The notes: generated by a model from the letters alone, not told the origin. 64,000 bases of DNA from Nilaparvata lugens (GCF_014356525.2 NC_052508.1:41038613-41102612), one strand, 5' to 3'; numbered from the stretch's first letter, positions 12,659 through 24,200 are shown. A program made the numbers and translations.

Positions 12659-12705
12659 TTAGGGGGGGGGGGGTCCGTGATGCAGCCGCCCCCCCTTGAC
12701 CAGAG
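12659..12705. repeat. Poly-G then poly-C block
   Basis: Thirteen Gs followed about 20 bases later by seven Cs, in the context 'cagtggcgttttagggg'. Similar C-run contexts recur at 13330-13395, 15362-15405, 18658-18672 and 25403-25445. Confidence 0.7.
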
Positions 12706-12892
12706 ATTTTTCTTTCATGAGCCATTTAAACACACTTGCTAGTGTAATTTATACCTAAATCTTTTGAATAACTTGCATTGTTAAACAATAGGAATAGGCT
12801 ACTGCAAATAATATAAATTGTATTAATTGCCAAACTGTTCAGTAAAATATTAAACACCATACAAAACGGCAAAACTACTCAACCAATCTAAA

Positions 12893-13207
12893 GACCTTTT
12901 CACACCGAGTTCGAGGACGTCGTCTACGTCCGGGATGTTTTTGAAAAAATAAATCGCTGACCATGCTATCAAATGAGTTAATCTACACCGCGCATCCAGG
13001 ACATCCCGGACGTCGGCGACGTTTTTCTGAGTATCACTTGCTGTGCAATTTTTCACAAACGTCTGCGATGTATGCAAGCAAACTAGCGCATGCGCAGGTA
13101 ACACTTTTGAACCACGTGCTCAGCTCCCTCTCATTGAGTGAGATGTGGTTATTTGACTGAAAAGTCTGTGGATGTTTATTTATGTTGCTTGGCGGTGTGA
13201 AAAGGGC
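12893..13207. mobile_element. MITE-like element with inverted termini
   Basis: The left end 'ccttttcacaccg' (about 12895) is the reverse complement of the right end 'cggtgtgaaaagg' (about 13194), enclosing about 310 bp. Internal sequence is rich in CpG words such as 'ggacgtcg' and 'cccggacgtcggcgacg', unlike the AT-rich surroundings. The CG-rich subterminal repeats are reminiscent of PIF/Harbinger-type MITEs, but I could not fix a target duplication, so the superfamily is open. Short ORFs across it on both strands are not credible genes. Confidence 0.6.
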
Positions 13208-13297
13208 GAGTCGTGGACGTCGGCAAAGGGCTCTAAATAACAGTGAGTTTTATTGCTCAAAATGCTTGAAATGTGAGTTTTAATAAAAAAATAATTC

Positions 13298-13396
13298 CCC
13301 CCGTACCCCCCTTTATAGGTTAAAGTAACCCCCTGGACCCCCCCCTACTGTCAGACTACCGCCCCCCCCCTCAAAACTATCATAAGACCGCCCCTG
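13298..13396. repeat. C-rich low-complexity block
   Basis: Several runs of 5-9 Cs separated by short AT words. The reverse-strand ORF across it encodes only Gly-rich low complexity. Confidence 0.7.
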
Positions 13397-13674
13397 GAAT
13401 GTTGAGTTTCTGCATGTTAATAACAAAGGCAGAACTTTGAATATCCTAGAGGCTTTAGAAATAACAAGAGTGATCAAGGAAAATTCCCAGTATAGTTTAA
13501 ATGACCACATTCATTTCAACTAATACAACACTACAAATTTATGTTTATCATAAAATTGTAAGCATACATTAGTCAATGGTTTTTCCATTTACATATTTGT
13601 TTTATCATCTTTCACACTTGTTTGTTATTTTGCACTGAAAGTGGATTTCGTTATCATTGCGATTTTGTTGTTTA

Positions 13675-13810
13675 AGCCGCCATTTTGTCACACCGTTGAG
13701 TGGGAGGAGACTGTGTAGTTGGGCCAATGGCAGGCGTTCATGCCCTTGACCAATAGTAGTAATCGCCTACTAGTATAAATTCTGCTGCTCTTGTATCAAG
13801 TTTCAGTTTA
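13675..13810 (+). promoter_or_regulatory. Candidate RNA polymerase II promoter without an assigned gene
   Basis: Within 130 bp there is 'gccgccattttg' (YY1-like), two CCAAT boxes ('gggccaatgg' about 13722 and 'gaccaatag' about 13750), a TATA-like 'tagtataaattc' (about 13772) and 'tttcagttt' (about 13801), which fits an arthropod initiator about 28 bp downstream. The spacing is canonical. No convincing ORF follows within the next kilobase, so this could be a promoter of an RNA gene, a first non-coding exon, or a relic of an LTR. Chance co-occurrence is possible. Confidence 0.35.
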
Positions 13811-15530
13811 TCAGAGATTGACAATGGTGTAATAACCGAATCTGGTCTTTCTAAGTATCAATAAGTCTGTTGCTTTTTGACAATTCCTTAGTCTTTTCCA
13901 TTCAAAAGTGTTAATATTGGTGTAGGAGCCCCATCTGTGCTGAAGTTTCCACCTGTCATGCACTATGGCTTTGTTTAAGGAGGTAGTGAGTAATCGCAAG
14001 CAATGATTATTCCAGCTGACTAAATGATAAATCACAACATTTTGTTTCTTGTGGATTTTCAATGCTATTTGTTATATCCTGAGAAAGGACGAAGGAGTGA
14101 GTCAATTTTGTTGTGCAACGTACTTGACCTGTAAAAAAGTTTGAAGAATAAGTGTTCAAAATTTGAAACTGATTGATCAATTCTTTCCAAAGTTATTGTA
14201 TAACATACAGACAGACGGACAACGACTTTGGCCTTGAGTTAAAAGTAAGAACTCCCTAAAGCTCGTTCAATTATTATAATAATTGTTATATACTTGTATC
14301 TGTTACATGTGAAAGTTGAGGATTGTACCTTTCATTCTTAAAGGTACTATCTTTCATACTATCTTTCAATTCGCAACTTTAAATCTGCAATAATCCATTT
14401 TTGAAATTTGCAATTGTCAAATGCTGAGTAATTCAGCAAGAATACGATTTGCGTATTTTTCAAAATGGGGTTCTGCTTGGATGCTCTGCAGGTCTTGAGC
14501 GCTATCATATCCAAATAAATGAATATCTCAAACAAATTCAATTAGCTGCTGATCGATGGCAAAGGTGTCTAGGGAGGAGGTAAATTGGAGCCAGCCCGAT
14601 ACAGTTTCATTAGTATATATTGTTCTATCTTTTCCTGTCCCTGAAGAAAATTATCAAGAGAGACTTTGGTGCCTTGACTGATTCAAATAATTCTAATTTG
14701 GAATTATCATATGAGTCATGAATATTTCTGATTACGGATCCTGATCAGCTTATACATGATTTTGTAGAGGTGGAATATTCAGACCCTATCGGCATAAATA
14801 GAGAACGTACTAGTAGTTCTGTGGAAAGTAGAACTAACACAGTTTTCACATCCACATGTATCTGATGTCACCTGTTCTAGTTGATTCAGTTGAATCATAA
14901 TTTACTCTTAAAAACTGTTATTATTTGTTTCATCCAAGATCAAAAACTCAATTATGATAATAAGCTCAGTTCACGTTTGAAAATTTGTATCCCATATCAT
15001 AATATCCAGTTCTGTGATAATCTTTCCATCTGATAAAAATATTTCTCAACTATCTTGAAATTAATTTTTTCAATCAAGAATGTTATAATTTCTTCAGCAT
15101 TATTTAGTCCATTTTATCAATCTTTTATTTTATTATCAATCACCTATTACTTTTTTTTCAAATGTGAATATATTGATACAGATAGGTACGCATCATGGAG
15201 AAATTTGAAAACCTACCCTATTCTATTTTATTCATAGAGAAGCTGATATAAAAGAATTCGTAATAACATACACTTTGATCAAAATTTAGCTAACCAAGTA
15301 CTTGGTACACAGGGTTATTGCAGGATTCATGGGTGCCCAGCCTTCCAAGTGCAATGGTGCATGCCCCCCCAAATTCAAGTGTGATGCCCACCCCCCCCAA
15401 AGTATCCCAATTCCCAACGCTTTAGTTTTTAACATTAGTTAGTGTATGACAATAAAATTCACATCTTATATTCTAATCTCCCAGAGGACATTATTTACCT
15501 TTGTTCTTGTGAGAAATTCTTTCTGTTTTC
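13811..15530. other. Region without recognisable genes
   Basis: Only short ORFs without motifs. C-rich blocks at 15362-15405 resemble those near 25403 in wording ('aggattcatgggtgccca' versus 'gggcacccctggcaggattc' on the opposite orientation). Confidence 0.4.
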
Positions 15531-15715
15531 ATAATGTCACAGAGTAAAATTGTGACGAGAAAATAATAAATAATATTATTGAAAGACGCTTGGCTATCAG
15601 CAAACCTAGCTGACTGTAGAGATAAGGAGGGTACTGATGGCGCACCATCTTCAGTGTATCGAGACGACTCTTAACACCTCTGGCGTTGGCAAAACTCCAT
15701 CTCCTCTACTTTGGG

Positions 15716-15730
15716 AGAGTATATAAACGC
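15716..15730 (+). promoter_or_regulatory. TATA box of the 5' LTR
   Basis: 'gagagtatataaacgcc' is preserved at the equivalent place in the 3' LTR (about 18871). It lies about 60 bp upstream of the minisatellite and is a plausible U3 core promoter. Confidence 0.6.
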
Positions 15731-15774
15731 CGGACAAGCCCCAGTCCACAGCATTCCGCTCCCAACCTTCCTGT

Positions 15775-16275
15775 CCTTGTACAGTGACCCGTTGGCTGCC
15801 GTACGTCCCTGACCTCCTGTCCTTTTACAGCGGCCCGTTGGCTGCCGTACGTCCTTGACCTCTTGTCTTTGTACAGCGGCCCGTTGGCTGCCGTACATCC
15901 CTGACCTCCTGTCCTTGTACAGCGGCCCGTTGGCTGCCGTCCCTAACCTTCCATCCTCCCAGGGCACAGCGGCCCGTTGGCTGCCGTCCCTATCCTCTCA
16001 TCTCCACAGGGCACAGTGGACCGTCGTCTGCCATCCCTATCCTTCCATCTCCCCAGGGCACAGCGGACTGTCGTCTGCTGTCATTAACCTTCTTACTCTC
16101 CAGGGCACAGTGGACCGTCGTCTGCCATCCCTAACTTCCTATCTCCCCAGGGCACAGCGGACCATCGTCTGCCATCCCTATCCTTCTATCCTCACAGGGC
16201 ACAGCGGCCCGTTGGCTGCCGTTCCTATCCTTCTATCCTTTCCGGGCACAGCGGCCCGTTGGCTGCTGTCCCTCC
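15775..16275 (+). repeat. ~47-bp minisatellite inside the 5' LTR
   Basis: About ten units built on 'cagcggcccgttggctgccgt' plus a variable 25-base part ('acgtccctgacctcctgtcc' or 'ccctatccttccatctcccc'). Two unit subtypes occur in blocks, and the same array with a different unit order is in the 3' LTR (18918-19420). ORFs across it on both strands simply follow the repeat. Confidence 0.85.
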
Positions 16276-16556
16276 TGTCTATCCTTCCTCTCCCTACTAT
16301 ACTGGAGCGGAACCAAGGCTGTAAGGCCCATACAAAATTACCTCGAAGTGGTGTCATCAGAGAAGAGAGCGACCTTCACGCCGAGAGAAGCACCAGGAGG
16401 TGCTATCCACGCCAGCTGAGGCACAAAGAAGAAAGAAGAGGAACTTCGACTTGCCACCTCTCCCGGCCCACATTACGACTGAGCTGAGTCATCCAGGAGC
16501 AACACCTGGGTATCAATCACCCACCTCCAAAGCTACTCAGGGTGTACGTGATAGAT

Positions 16557-16574
16557 TGGCGCCCAACGTGGGGC
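16557..16574 (+). promoter_or_regulatory. Primer-binding site (tRNA-Lys)
   Basis: 'tggcgcccaacgtggggc' is the exact complement of the 3' end of metazoan tRNA-Lys(1,2) and sits six bases after the LTR end, as expected for minus-strand priming. Confidence 0.85.
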
Positions 16575-16599
16575 ACGAGGCAATGAAGTAAGAATCATC

Positions 16600-17277
16600 A
16601 TGAGTCAACAAGGCGAGGCTTATTTAGATGCTCAGCACCGGGAGCTGATAGAGGGTCAGTTGGTCGAGGACATAAACCCCAAGGTGATAGCCGACCCCAG
16701 ATTTTCCTGGATCTATAGATTGGAAAAGGATGAAGCATTTAATCTTCTACAAGATTGGGGCCTAGTGTCATCTGGAACACTTGCTGAGTTGAGAAGGTTG
16801 TTGGTAGAACAACATAGGAAGATGGCTGAACGTTATCCCAGCCCAAGACCTGGAATAGTGAGTGGAAGCAGTGAGGAATCAGGACACTCAGCAACAGGTA
16901 CTCATGCTGAAGTTGGAACCAACATCCACACAAACCCCCTCATGGACCCAGGGGCGGTATGTGACAAAGTAAGAAGCTGGATACTGTCATTCGATGGCCA
17001 ATCAGATGCTGCCAGCTTCTTAGAAAGGCTAGACGAGCTACAACAAGCCTTTGGGCTCACTGGCAACGAACTACTAGTCGCGCTACCTGAATTACTAGTT
17101 GGTAAAGCTTCTTTATGGATGCGTAATCGTCGTGACCAGTGGAAATCATGGGAAAATTTTGTGACAGATTTCAGATCACACTACTACCCACTTACCTTAG
17201 TATTGACGAATTGGGAAAATTCGCAAGGGAGTATAAACAAATCAATGCAGAGGAAAAACAGAATAGACAGAGTTTGA
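16600..17277 (+). pseudogene. gag: Gag, N-terminal and capsid part
   Basis: The ORF starts with ATG shortly after the primer site and runs 225 codons. The segment around 16970-17190 has the layout of a Ty3-type capsid ('LVGKASLWMRNRRDQW', then 'W.NFVTDFRSHYYP'), the retrotransposon gag domain that assembles the particle. The reading continues in another frame from about 17139 (nucleocapsid and protease), so a frameshift near 17180 either is a lesion or marks a programmed shift. The overlap of ~140 bp leaves both options open. Confidence 0.65.
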
Positions 17278-17759
17278 GAGTTCACATGAATGAGGACACA
17301 AAAAAGATTACAAGGCTCAAGGTTGAGACAGTGATAGCCCCTACTAGTAACAGACCATCTCTTAGTGAGTCTGAACCCATGTGTGGGCAATACAAGAGAC
17401 CGAGGCACTGGAGATCACACTGTCCCGATACCCCACCATGTAAAAGGTGCGGGAAGAGAGCACTCAAATGTGTCTGTGATATGCAAAAGAAGAATAGAAC
17501 TCCAAACAAGACAGCAGTGATGCATACGGCACAGAGGATTTCTGTGATTGGAAAGTCATCAAGGGACAACAGACTATTTATTACCGTGACAATCGGCGGT
17601 AAAAAGTGTCAGGCATTGCTGGATACCGGCGTCGAAGCTAATTATATGAGTTATGAGGTGTATGAAGTCCTCCAGGAAATAGGGATGATACGGAAGGAAA
17701 CTACATGTCACTGCACAATATTGGCTGATGGACGATCTACCCCATTAAATGGAAGGTGA
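17139..17759 (+). pseudogene. Nucleocapsid-like and aspartic protease part
   Basis: After a basic linker there are Cys/His-rich motifs 'CGQYKRPRHWRSHC' and 'CKRCGKR', which look like degenerate CCHC zinc knuckles that bind the RNA genome. Near 17612 'ALLDTGVEANYMS' is the DTG active site of a retroviral-type aspartic protease. The ORF stops at 17759. The continuation 'LLLGIEFM' in the ORF at 17756-17968 matches the end of the protease fold in a shifted frame. RT, which should follow, is missing. Confidence 0.65.
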
Positions 17760-17968
17760 TGACTAATGTTACTATAGAACAAATCACTGTTCCACTAGTG
17801 GCGTATATAATGGAAGGACTTGGACAAAAGTTACTATTAGGCATTGAATTTATGCATGAGAACAGAGTGAATATTCACACATTCACGAGAGAGGTAGAGT
17901 GGGGATCCTCCCCAATTGAATCCTCAAAGTTAGCGAATTATGTCGCGATAACTCTTATTGAGGACTAA
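17756..17968 (+). pseudogene. Protease C-terminal fragment
   Basis: A 70-codon ORF overlaps the end of the protease ORF by four bases in another frame. 'KLLLGIEFM' is typical of the C-terminal strand of retrotransposon proteases. After it the pol gene is truncated. Confidence 0.5.
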
Positions 17969-18027
17969 GACAACATCAGTCCCAACAATAGCAGCTGTAG
18001 ACTCCAAAACTCAGGAGTTGCAACAGA

Positions 18028-18540
18028 ATGATGTACAAGCAGGTTTTTTGGAATGGAGTCAAACTCAATGACTTGATTGATACCAGGACGGAATTGTCAT
18101 ATATTCCAGAACAAGCATCTTGGGACAACACAGTTCATGACTGTAATGAGATGACCGACTCTGAACGACAGGCCGCGATTCATGCTCCAGCCACCACAGC
18201 AAACACTTTGAGCTCCAAGAAAGTTGTGGAAATTAGGATGGAACATAAACCATCTCATGATGAGTCAGAATCTAGCACAGCACTCCCAACAAACAGGAAG
18301 GTGGTGAGGAAAGAATTAATGCCACCATTGACCGACATGAATACGGAAGAGTCAACAACCCCTTTGACTGTCAAAGAGATAGTCCCACAGGATCCCAGAC
18401 CAGGCCCCTCTCGAAATAAGGATCCGGGGCTGTGTCACCGCAACACAACTCCAGGAAAGCACAGACGAGCAGGTCGACCACGTATGAGAGTCCGGTTACC
18501 AGATGGACAGTGTAAATATGTACCTGTGGACCAGGTATAG
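18028..18540 (+). CDS. 3' ORF of the LTR element, unknown
   Basis: A 170-codon ORF lies between the truncated protease and the 3' LTR. It starts with a stretch that repeats protease-like wording ('LIDTRTELSYIPEQ', with DTR where DTG is expected), then a polar Ser/Thr/Pro/Lys-rich part, and ends 'RVRLPDGQCKYVPVDQV'. It may be a second protease-like segment joined to the pol C-terminus by the internal deletion that removed RT and integrase. I do not recognise a complete domain. Confidence 0.45.
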   Translation: MMYKQVFWNGVKLNDLIDTRTELSYIPEQASWDNTVHDCNEMTDSERQAAIHAPATTANTLSSKKVVEIRMEHKPSHDESESSTALPTNRKVVRKELMPPLTDMNTEESTTPLTVKEIVPQDPRPGPSRNKDPGLCHRNTTPGKHRRAGRPRMRVRLPDGQCKYVPVDQV

Positions 18541-18686
18541 ATGATGCTCATAGTGAGTGGCATACACCTCTAAAAGGTGATGCCTGGGAGGTGTACACCT
18601 CTTAAGGTGATGCCTAGATGGCTCACACCTTTTAAGGTGGTGCCATAGAGGGCTCCGACCCCCCCCCCCCACAAGTAGGAGTAGGG

Positions 18687-19700
18687 TGTCACAAAGTTAA
18701 ATTGTGACGAGAAAATAATAAATAATATTATTGAAAGACGCTCGGCTATCAGCAAACCTAGCTGACCGCGGAGATAAGGAGGGTACCGATGGCGCACCAT
18801 CTTCAGTGCATCGAGACGACTCTTAACACCTCTGGCGTTGGCAAAACTCCATCTCCTCTACTTTGGGAGAGTATATAAACGCCGGACAAGCCCCAGTCCA
18901 CAGCATTCCGCTCCCAACCTTCCTGTCCTTGTACAGTGACCCGTTGGCTGCCGTACGTCCCTGACCTCCTGTCCATGTACAGCGGCCTGTTGGCTGCCGT
19001 ACGTCCTTGACCTCTTGTCCTTGTACAGCGGCCCGTTGGCTGCCGTACATCCCTGACCTCCTGTCCTTGTACAGCGGCCTGTTGGCTGCCGTACGTCCTT
19101 GACCTCTTGTCCTTGTACAGCGGCCCGTTGGCTGCCGTACATCCCTGACCTCCTGTCCTTGTACAGCGGCCCGTTGGCTGCCGTCACTAACCTTCCATCC
19201 TCCCAGGGCACAGCGGACTGTCGTCTGCTGTCATTAACCTTCTATCTCCCCAGGGCACAGTGGACCGTCGTCTGCCATCCCTAACTTTCTATCTCCCCAG
19301 GGCACAGCGGACCATCGTCTGCCATCCCTATCCTTCCATCCTCACAGGGCACAGCGGCCCGTTGGCTGCCGTTCCTATCCTTCTATCCTTTCCGGGCACA
19401 GCGGCCCGTTGGCTGCTGTCCCTCCTGTCTATCCTTCTTCTCCCTACTATACTGGAGCGGAACCGAGGCTGTAAGGCCCATACAAAATTACCTCGAAGTG
19501 GTGTCATCAGAGAAGAGAGCGACCTTCACGCCGAGAGAAGCACCAGGAGGTGCTATCCACGCCAGCTGAGGCACAAAGAAGAAAGAAGAGGAACTTCGAC
19601 TTGCCACCTCTCCCGGCCCACATTACGACTGAGCTAAGTCATCCAGGAGCAACACCTGGGTATCAATCACCCACCTCTGAAGCTACTCAGGGTGAATGTG
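18687..19700 (+). repeat. 3' LTR (1014 bp)
   Basis: It begins 'tgtcacaa', carries the same TATA context near 18871 and a reshuffled minisatellite (18918-19420), and ends '...gggtgaatgtg' followed by the target duplication ATAA. Its last ~475 bp are included in the tandem duplication described next. Confidence 0.85.
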
Positions 19701-21003
19701 ATAATAATGTTGTAAAAATATATACCATTGTAACCGGTGGAGTTATTTTTAAACCCTACACCACACCTAACATAATTCTGTAACCGGAGATATCTTTGTC
19801 TCTATTTGGTCAATCTTCCAAAATATAAAATAAATAAGAATAAAATGTGGTTCGATAGTCATTCTTGCAGACTATACCACCGCTGGCCACCAATGTAAAC
19901 GGCGTGATGTTGTTGCTTCTTTTCTATAATATTTGCTAAAGTTTACTGCTATCAATCCATCTACCGGTATTTGAATCCTTGATTGGTTGGGGGCTTTTAG
20001 TGGATTCGTTCATTCAAATGCACAGATTATCATCATTATCTAATTGTCACCTATTTTAGCAACTAGCAACTACGAGCCAGGAACTTCAATGAAAATTACT
20101 AATAAAATTCAACTTGTGGTTTATTTTACTCTAAATGAATAAAACGAATTGATTAAAGTCAGGTAACATGTCAAATTTTCAAAGAGAACAAGTTATTCAG
20201 CAATCGATTCAGGTCAAGAAGACATACTCAATTTTCACTCTATAAATTTTTGGGAACCTGCTAACTTGCTGCATTTGAATTTGGGCCTCGGTATTTCTAC
20301 GAAACTAAATTTTGAGCTTAATAAGAAAAAACAACATAAGTTCGGCACTCAACATTTTAACAATATTCAAACTTGGACTCTTCAGAAACACTCACATACG
20401 CTTTAATGAAACTCACTATACTTGAACTCACACGCACAAATAATTTCCTGATTCTACTCCTACTAACTCTATGAAATTTGGTTTCCTTTTCAACTAGATA
20501 AAAATTACTGATAACTGAAAACTTAACAATTTGTTCCTCTGAATGGGAAATGGGCCCATTCAGAGGACCTAGGCTCGCACACCGTTACATGTTTTCCCAG
20601 TTATGTCTCAATACCAACTGTGGCCCTTTCACTGAAAATCATTCCCCCTCCACGAGCGTTGAGCATTACTTCCATTGGAAAAGTCAAAGCTGCAAAAAAG
20701 TCAATGCTCGTACAATTTTCAAATACAGTGGCTTTTCGACATGAAATTGAAACTGCATTTGAAAAATGCACGAAAATTGCTTTAATTTTGACAACTAAGC
20801 AACAAGTTAGCAAATTCAAACAAGACAGGATCAATTCTCACACTGAAAACGCAGGGTTCAACATACAGTTAGAATCAAAGTTCAAAAACCTGAAAAATAA
20901 TATGAGACACCCAAAAACAACTACAATAATACCCACCCAATATTCACACTATTACACCATCGTTTCTTATCTCTTTTAAAATTGAAATAGAGTATCTTTT
21001 TGA
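19226..21003 (+). repeat. Tandem duplication unit A (~1.77 kb)
   Basis: This unit runs from inside the 3' LTR minisatellite through 1.3 kb of flanking DNA to 'gagtatctttttgat'. Unit B follows directly at 21004. Corresponding points are offset by 1771-1778 bp (for example 20550 versus 22321), with only scattered substitutions and one ~7-bp indel. ORFs of 64, 119 and 77 codons recur in both units but show no known motif and overlap on both strands. I treat them as non-coding. Confidence 0.9.
20537..20567. repeat. 12-bp-arm palindrome in unit A (copy in unit B at 22308-22338)
   Basis: 'cctctgaatggg' and 'cccattcagagg' are perfect reverse complements separated by seven bases. It is preserved in both duplicated units. 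Confidence 0.8.
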
Positions 21004-22775
21004 TGCCGTCCCTATCCTCTCATCTCCCCAGGGCACAGCGGACTGTCGTCTGCCGTCCCTATCCTTCCATCTCCCCAGGGCACAGCGGACCGTCATCTGC
21101 CATCCCTATCCTTCCATCTTCCCAGGGCACAGCGGCCCGTTGGCTGCCATCCGTATCCTTCTATCCTCCCAGGGCACAGCGGCCCGTTGGCTGCCGTCCC
21201 TCCTGTCTATCCTTACTCTTCCTACTGTACTGGAGCGGAACCAAGGCTGTAAGGCCAATACAAAATTACCTCGAAGTGGTGTTATCAGAGAAGAGAGCGA
21301 CCTTCACGCCGAGAGAAGCACCAGGAGGTGCTATCCACGCCAGCTGAGGCACAAAGGAGAAAGAAGAGGAACTTCGACTTGCCTCCTTTCCCAGCCCACA
21401 TTACGACTGAGCTAAGTCATCCAGGAGCAACACCTGGGTATCAATCACCCACCTCTGAAGCTACTCAGGGTGAATGTGATAATAATGTTGTAAAAATATA
21501 TACCATTGTAACCGGTGGAGTTATTTTTAAACCCTACACTACACCTAACATAATTCTGTAACCGGAGATATCTATTTGGTCAATCTTCCAAAATATAAAA
21601 TAAATAAGAATAAAATGTGGTTCGGTAGTCATTCTTGCAGACTATACCACCGCTGGCCACCAATGTAAACGGCGTGATGTTGTTGCTTCTTTTCTATAAT
21701 ATTTGCTGAAGTTAACTGCTATCAATCCATCTACCGGTATTTGAATCCTTGATTGGTTGGGGGCTTTTAGTGGATTCGTTCATTCAAATGCACAGATTAT
21801 CATCATTATCTAATTGTCACCTATTTTAGCAACTAGCAACTACGAGCCAGGAACTTCAATGAAAATTACTAATAAAATTCAACTTGTGGTTTATTTTACT
21901 CTAAATGAATAAAACGAATTGATTAAAGTCAGGTAACATGTCAAATTTTCAAAGAGAACAAAGTTATTCAGCAATCGATTCAGGTCAAGAAGACATACTC
22001 AATTTTCACTCTATAAATTTTTGGGAACCTGCTAACTTGCTGCATTTGAATTTGGGCCTCGGTATTTCTACGAAACTAAATTTTGAGCTTAATAAGAAAA
22101 AACAACATAAGTTCGGCACTCAACATTTTAACAATATTCAAACTTGGACTCTTCAGAAACACTCACATACGCTTTAATTAAACTCACTATACTTGAACTC
22201 ACACGCACAAATAATTTCCTGATTCTACTCCTACTAACTATATGAAATTTGGTTTCCTTTTCAACTAGATAAAAATTACTGATAACTGAAAACTTAACAA
22301 TTTGTTCCTCTGAATGGGAAATGGGCCCATTCAGAGGACCTAGGCTCGCACACCGTTACATGTTTTCCCAGTTATGTCTCAATACCAACTGTGGCCCTTT
22401 CACTGAAAATCATTCCCCCTCCACGAGCGTTGAGCATAACTTCCATTGGAAAAGTCAAAGCTGCAAAAAAGTCAATGCTCGTACAATTTTCAAATACAGT
22501 GGCTTTTCGACATGAAATTGAAACTGCATTTGAAAAATGCACGAAAATTGCTTTAATTTTGACAACTAAGCAACAAGTTAGCAAATTCAAACAAGACAGG
22601 ATCAATTCTCACACTGAAAACGCAGGGTTCAACATACAGTTAGAATCAAAGTTCAAAAACCTGAAAAATAATATGAGACACCCAAAAACAACTACAATAA
22701 TACCCACCCAATATTCACACTATTACACCATCGTTTCTTATCTCTTTTAAAATTGAAATAGAGTATCTTTTTGAT
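21004..22775 (+). repeat. Tandem duplication unit B (~1.77 kb)
   Basis: It starts within LTR minisatellite sequence ('gccgtccctatcc'), continues through the LTR 3' end and repeats the flanking DNA up to 'gagtatctttttgat', where single-copy sequence resumes. The junction at 21002-21005 joins 'ttttgat' to 'gatgccg', so a 3-base overlap may have guided the event. Confidence 0.9.
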
Positions 22776-24200
22776 ATCATTTCTGAGACTAGCAGTGCAC
22801 CCGTTCTTGTTCGGGGCATCCCATGGAGGGGCATCAGAAATAAGGATAGATACATCTCATACCACAGCTCATTCTTCAAAGCTTTTAAAGGTGGTCTAAA
22901 AGTATGTTGAAAAATATATGGCGAACTTTCAGGGTTATTAAACCTCTTTCTCCTCCAACTAATAAGACTGTCTCTGTCTGACTCAAATATACACTGTATT
23001 TTCTATCTCGAAGTCTCTCGATGCTGAGAAACTATTCTCTGTCTCAAATTTTGAAGCTCTTTTGTGTTGGAAGTTTTTTTTATGTTGTTTTTTTTTTACT
23101 CTCCTGTTGAAGTATGTGTGTGAAACTTTCATACGTTCCTTTCAAAAAGTGGAAAAATTGGAATAGAATGACTACTGTATTTTATTTGATTGGCGAAGAG
23201 TGGACAGTAATGTCAACTCTTTTCCACTTGACTACAAAATTGACGGAATTCTCCCCTTTTTCACGGTTGAAGCGAATGCATTATGAATTGGAGAAAAGAC
23301 GAACTTGAGACAACTAAGCTTGTAGAAGATTGATGTGTATGCAATTTAAATAAGAATTTATTGTTGTATCAATTAGTATAGACCTGAAGAACCGTTTTAA
23401 AAACAGTAAAATTATAAAAAAAAATCATCACAGTTTCTCTCTCATTGAGAAAGATTGGTATGACTCTGAATGGCAAGGTCATGGAGACGTTCATTGGTGC
23501 TGTTCAAAGAAGAGAGTTTTCTACCCAACAATTTCAAATTCCTATTCTGAAACTGCATTATTTTCAATAATAAAGCAACTATAATCATGTAGGTATTGAA
23601 AAATTTGCGATTATGTTCAAAGAGGCATTTAAATCATCTTATTCATTTATTGGAAAAACCAAAATGAGGAGAGGTTGTGGAAAAATGTATTTTATCAGAT
23701 TCCCTTTAAATTATCACATAGATAAATCCTAATTTAGAAGTTTCACCCAATTAAAACATTCATCTTTTCATTTTCCATAATACTCAACATAATCAACCGC
23801 TTCTGAATAAAGATTGATACTTGATAGAAAGATGTCTTTGAATTTAAACTATGTACAATTGAATCTTATAGAAGCTTGGTTGTTGTGTCTGATACATCTT
23901 CTACGTTTTTCCAATTGAAAATTCAGCAGTTTTTCGACAGATTAGATTGATCATATTAGTCAAATATCTGCTACGTCAAATTTATTCGTTCAACACTCAT
24001 TGAACATAGAGCAATAACTATTCAAATAATTCAGATTTTCGAAAATCAACCTTATATATTCATAATGAGCTTGAATACAGTTTGCCTCAAGTTGAGATAA
24101 ATAAATTCAAGCAATAAGCGTTATTTCTCATATCAATGTATCAGAAAAGCATTGATGAGAACGCTTGTTGGTGGGGGTGGGTGGAGGTTAACTACACTTT
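22776..24200. other. Region without recognisable genes
   Basis: AT-rich; only motif-free ORFs up to 64 codons. Short T runs near 23067-23097. Confidence 0.4.

Larger units (their letters stand above)
15535..16550 (+). repeat. 5' LTR (1016 bp) with internal minisatellite
   Basis: It begins 'tgtcacag' and ends '...gggtgtacgtg'. The first ~240 bp contain the promoter. The middle is built from ~47-bp repeats and the last ~280 bp are unique. The other LTR differs mainly in minisatellite unit number and order. Confidence 0.85.
15535..19700 (+). mobile_element. Ty3/gypsy-type LTR retrotransposon lacking RT and integrase
   Basis: LTRs at 15535-16550 and 18687-19700 are nearly identical in their unique parts, and a 4-bp direct repeat ATAA flanks the whole element (15531-15534 and 19701-19704). 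A primer site complementary to tRNA-Lys follows the 5' LTR. Internal DNA of only about 2.1 kb holds gag, a nucleocapsid-like region, a protease fragment and one further ORF. RT, RNase H and integrase are absent, so the copy is a deletion derivative or a non-autonomous family member. Similar LTRs suggest recent insertion. Confidence 0.85.

Noticed and set aside
15671..16487. Overlapping ORFs of 98 and 210 codons in the LTR
   Set aside because: They follow the 47-bp minisatellite on both strands and recur in the other LTR. The encoded protein is only the repeat.
20550..22750. Paired ORFs of 64, 77 and 119 codons in the duplicated units
   Set aside because: Their presence twice reflects the tandem duplication. 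Both strands are open over the same bases and no motif is seen.
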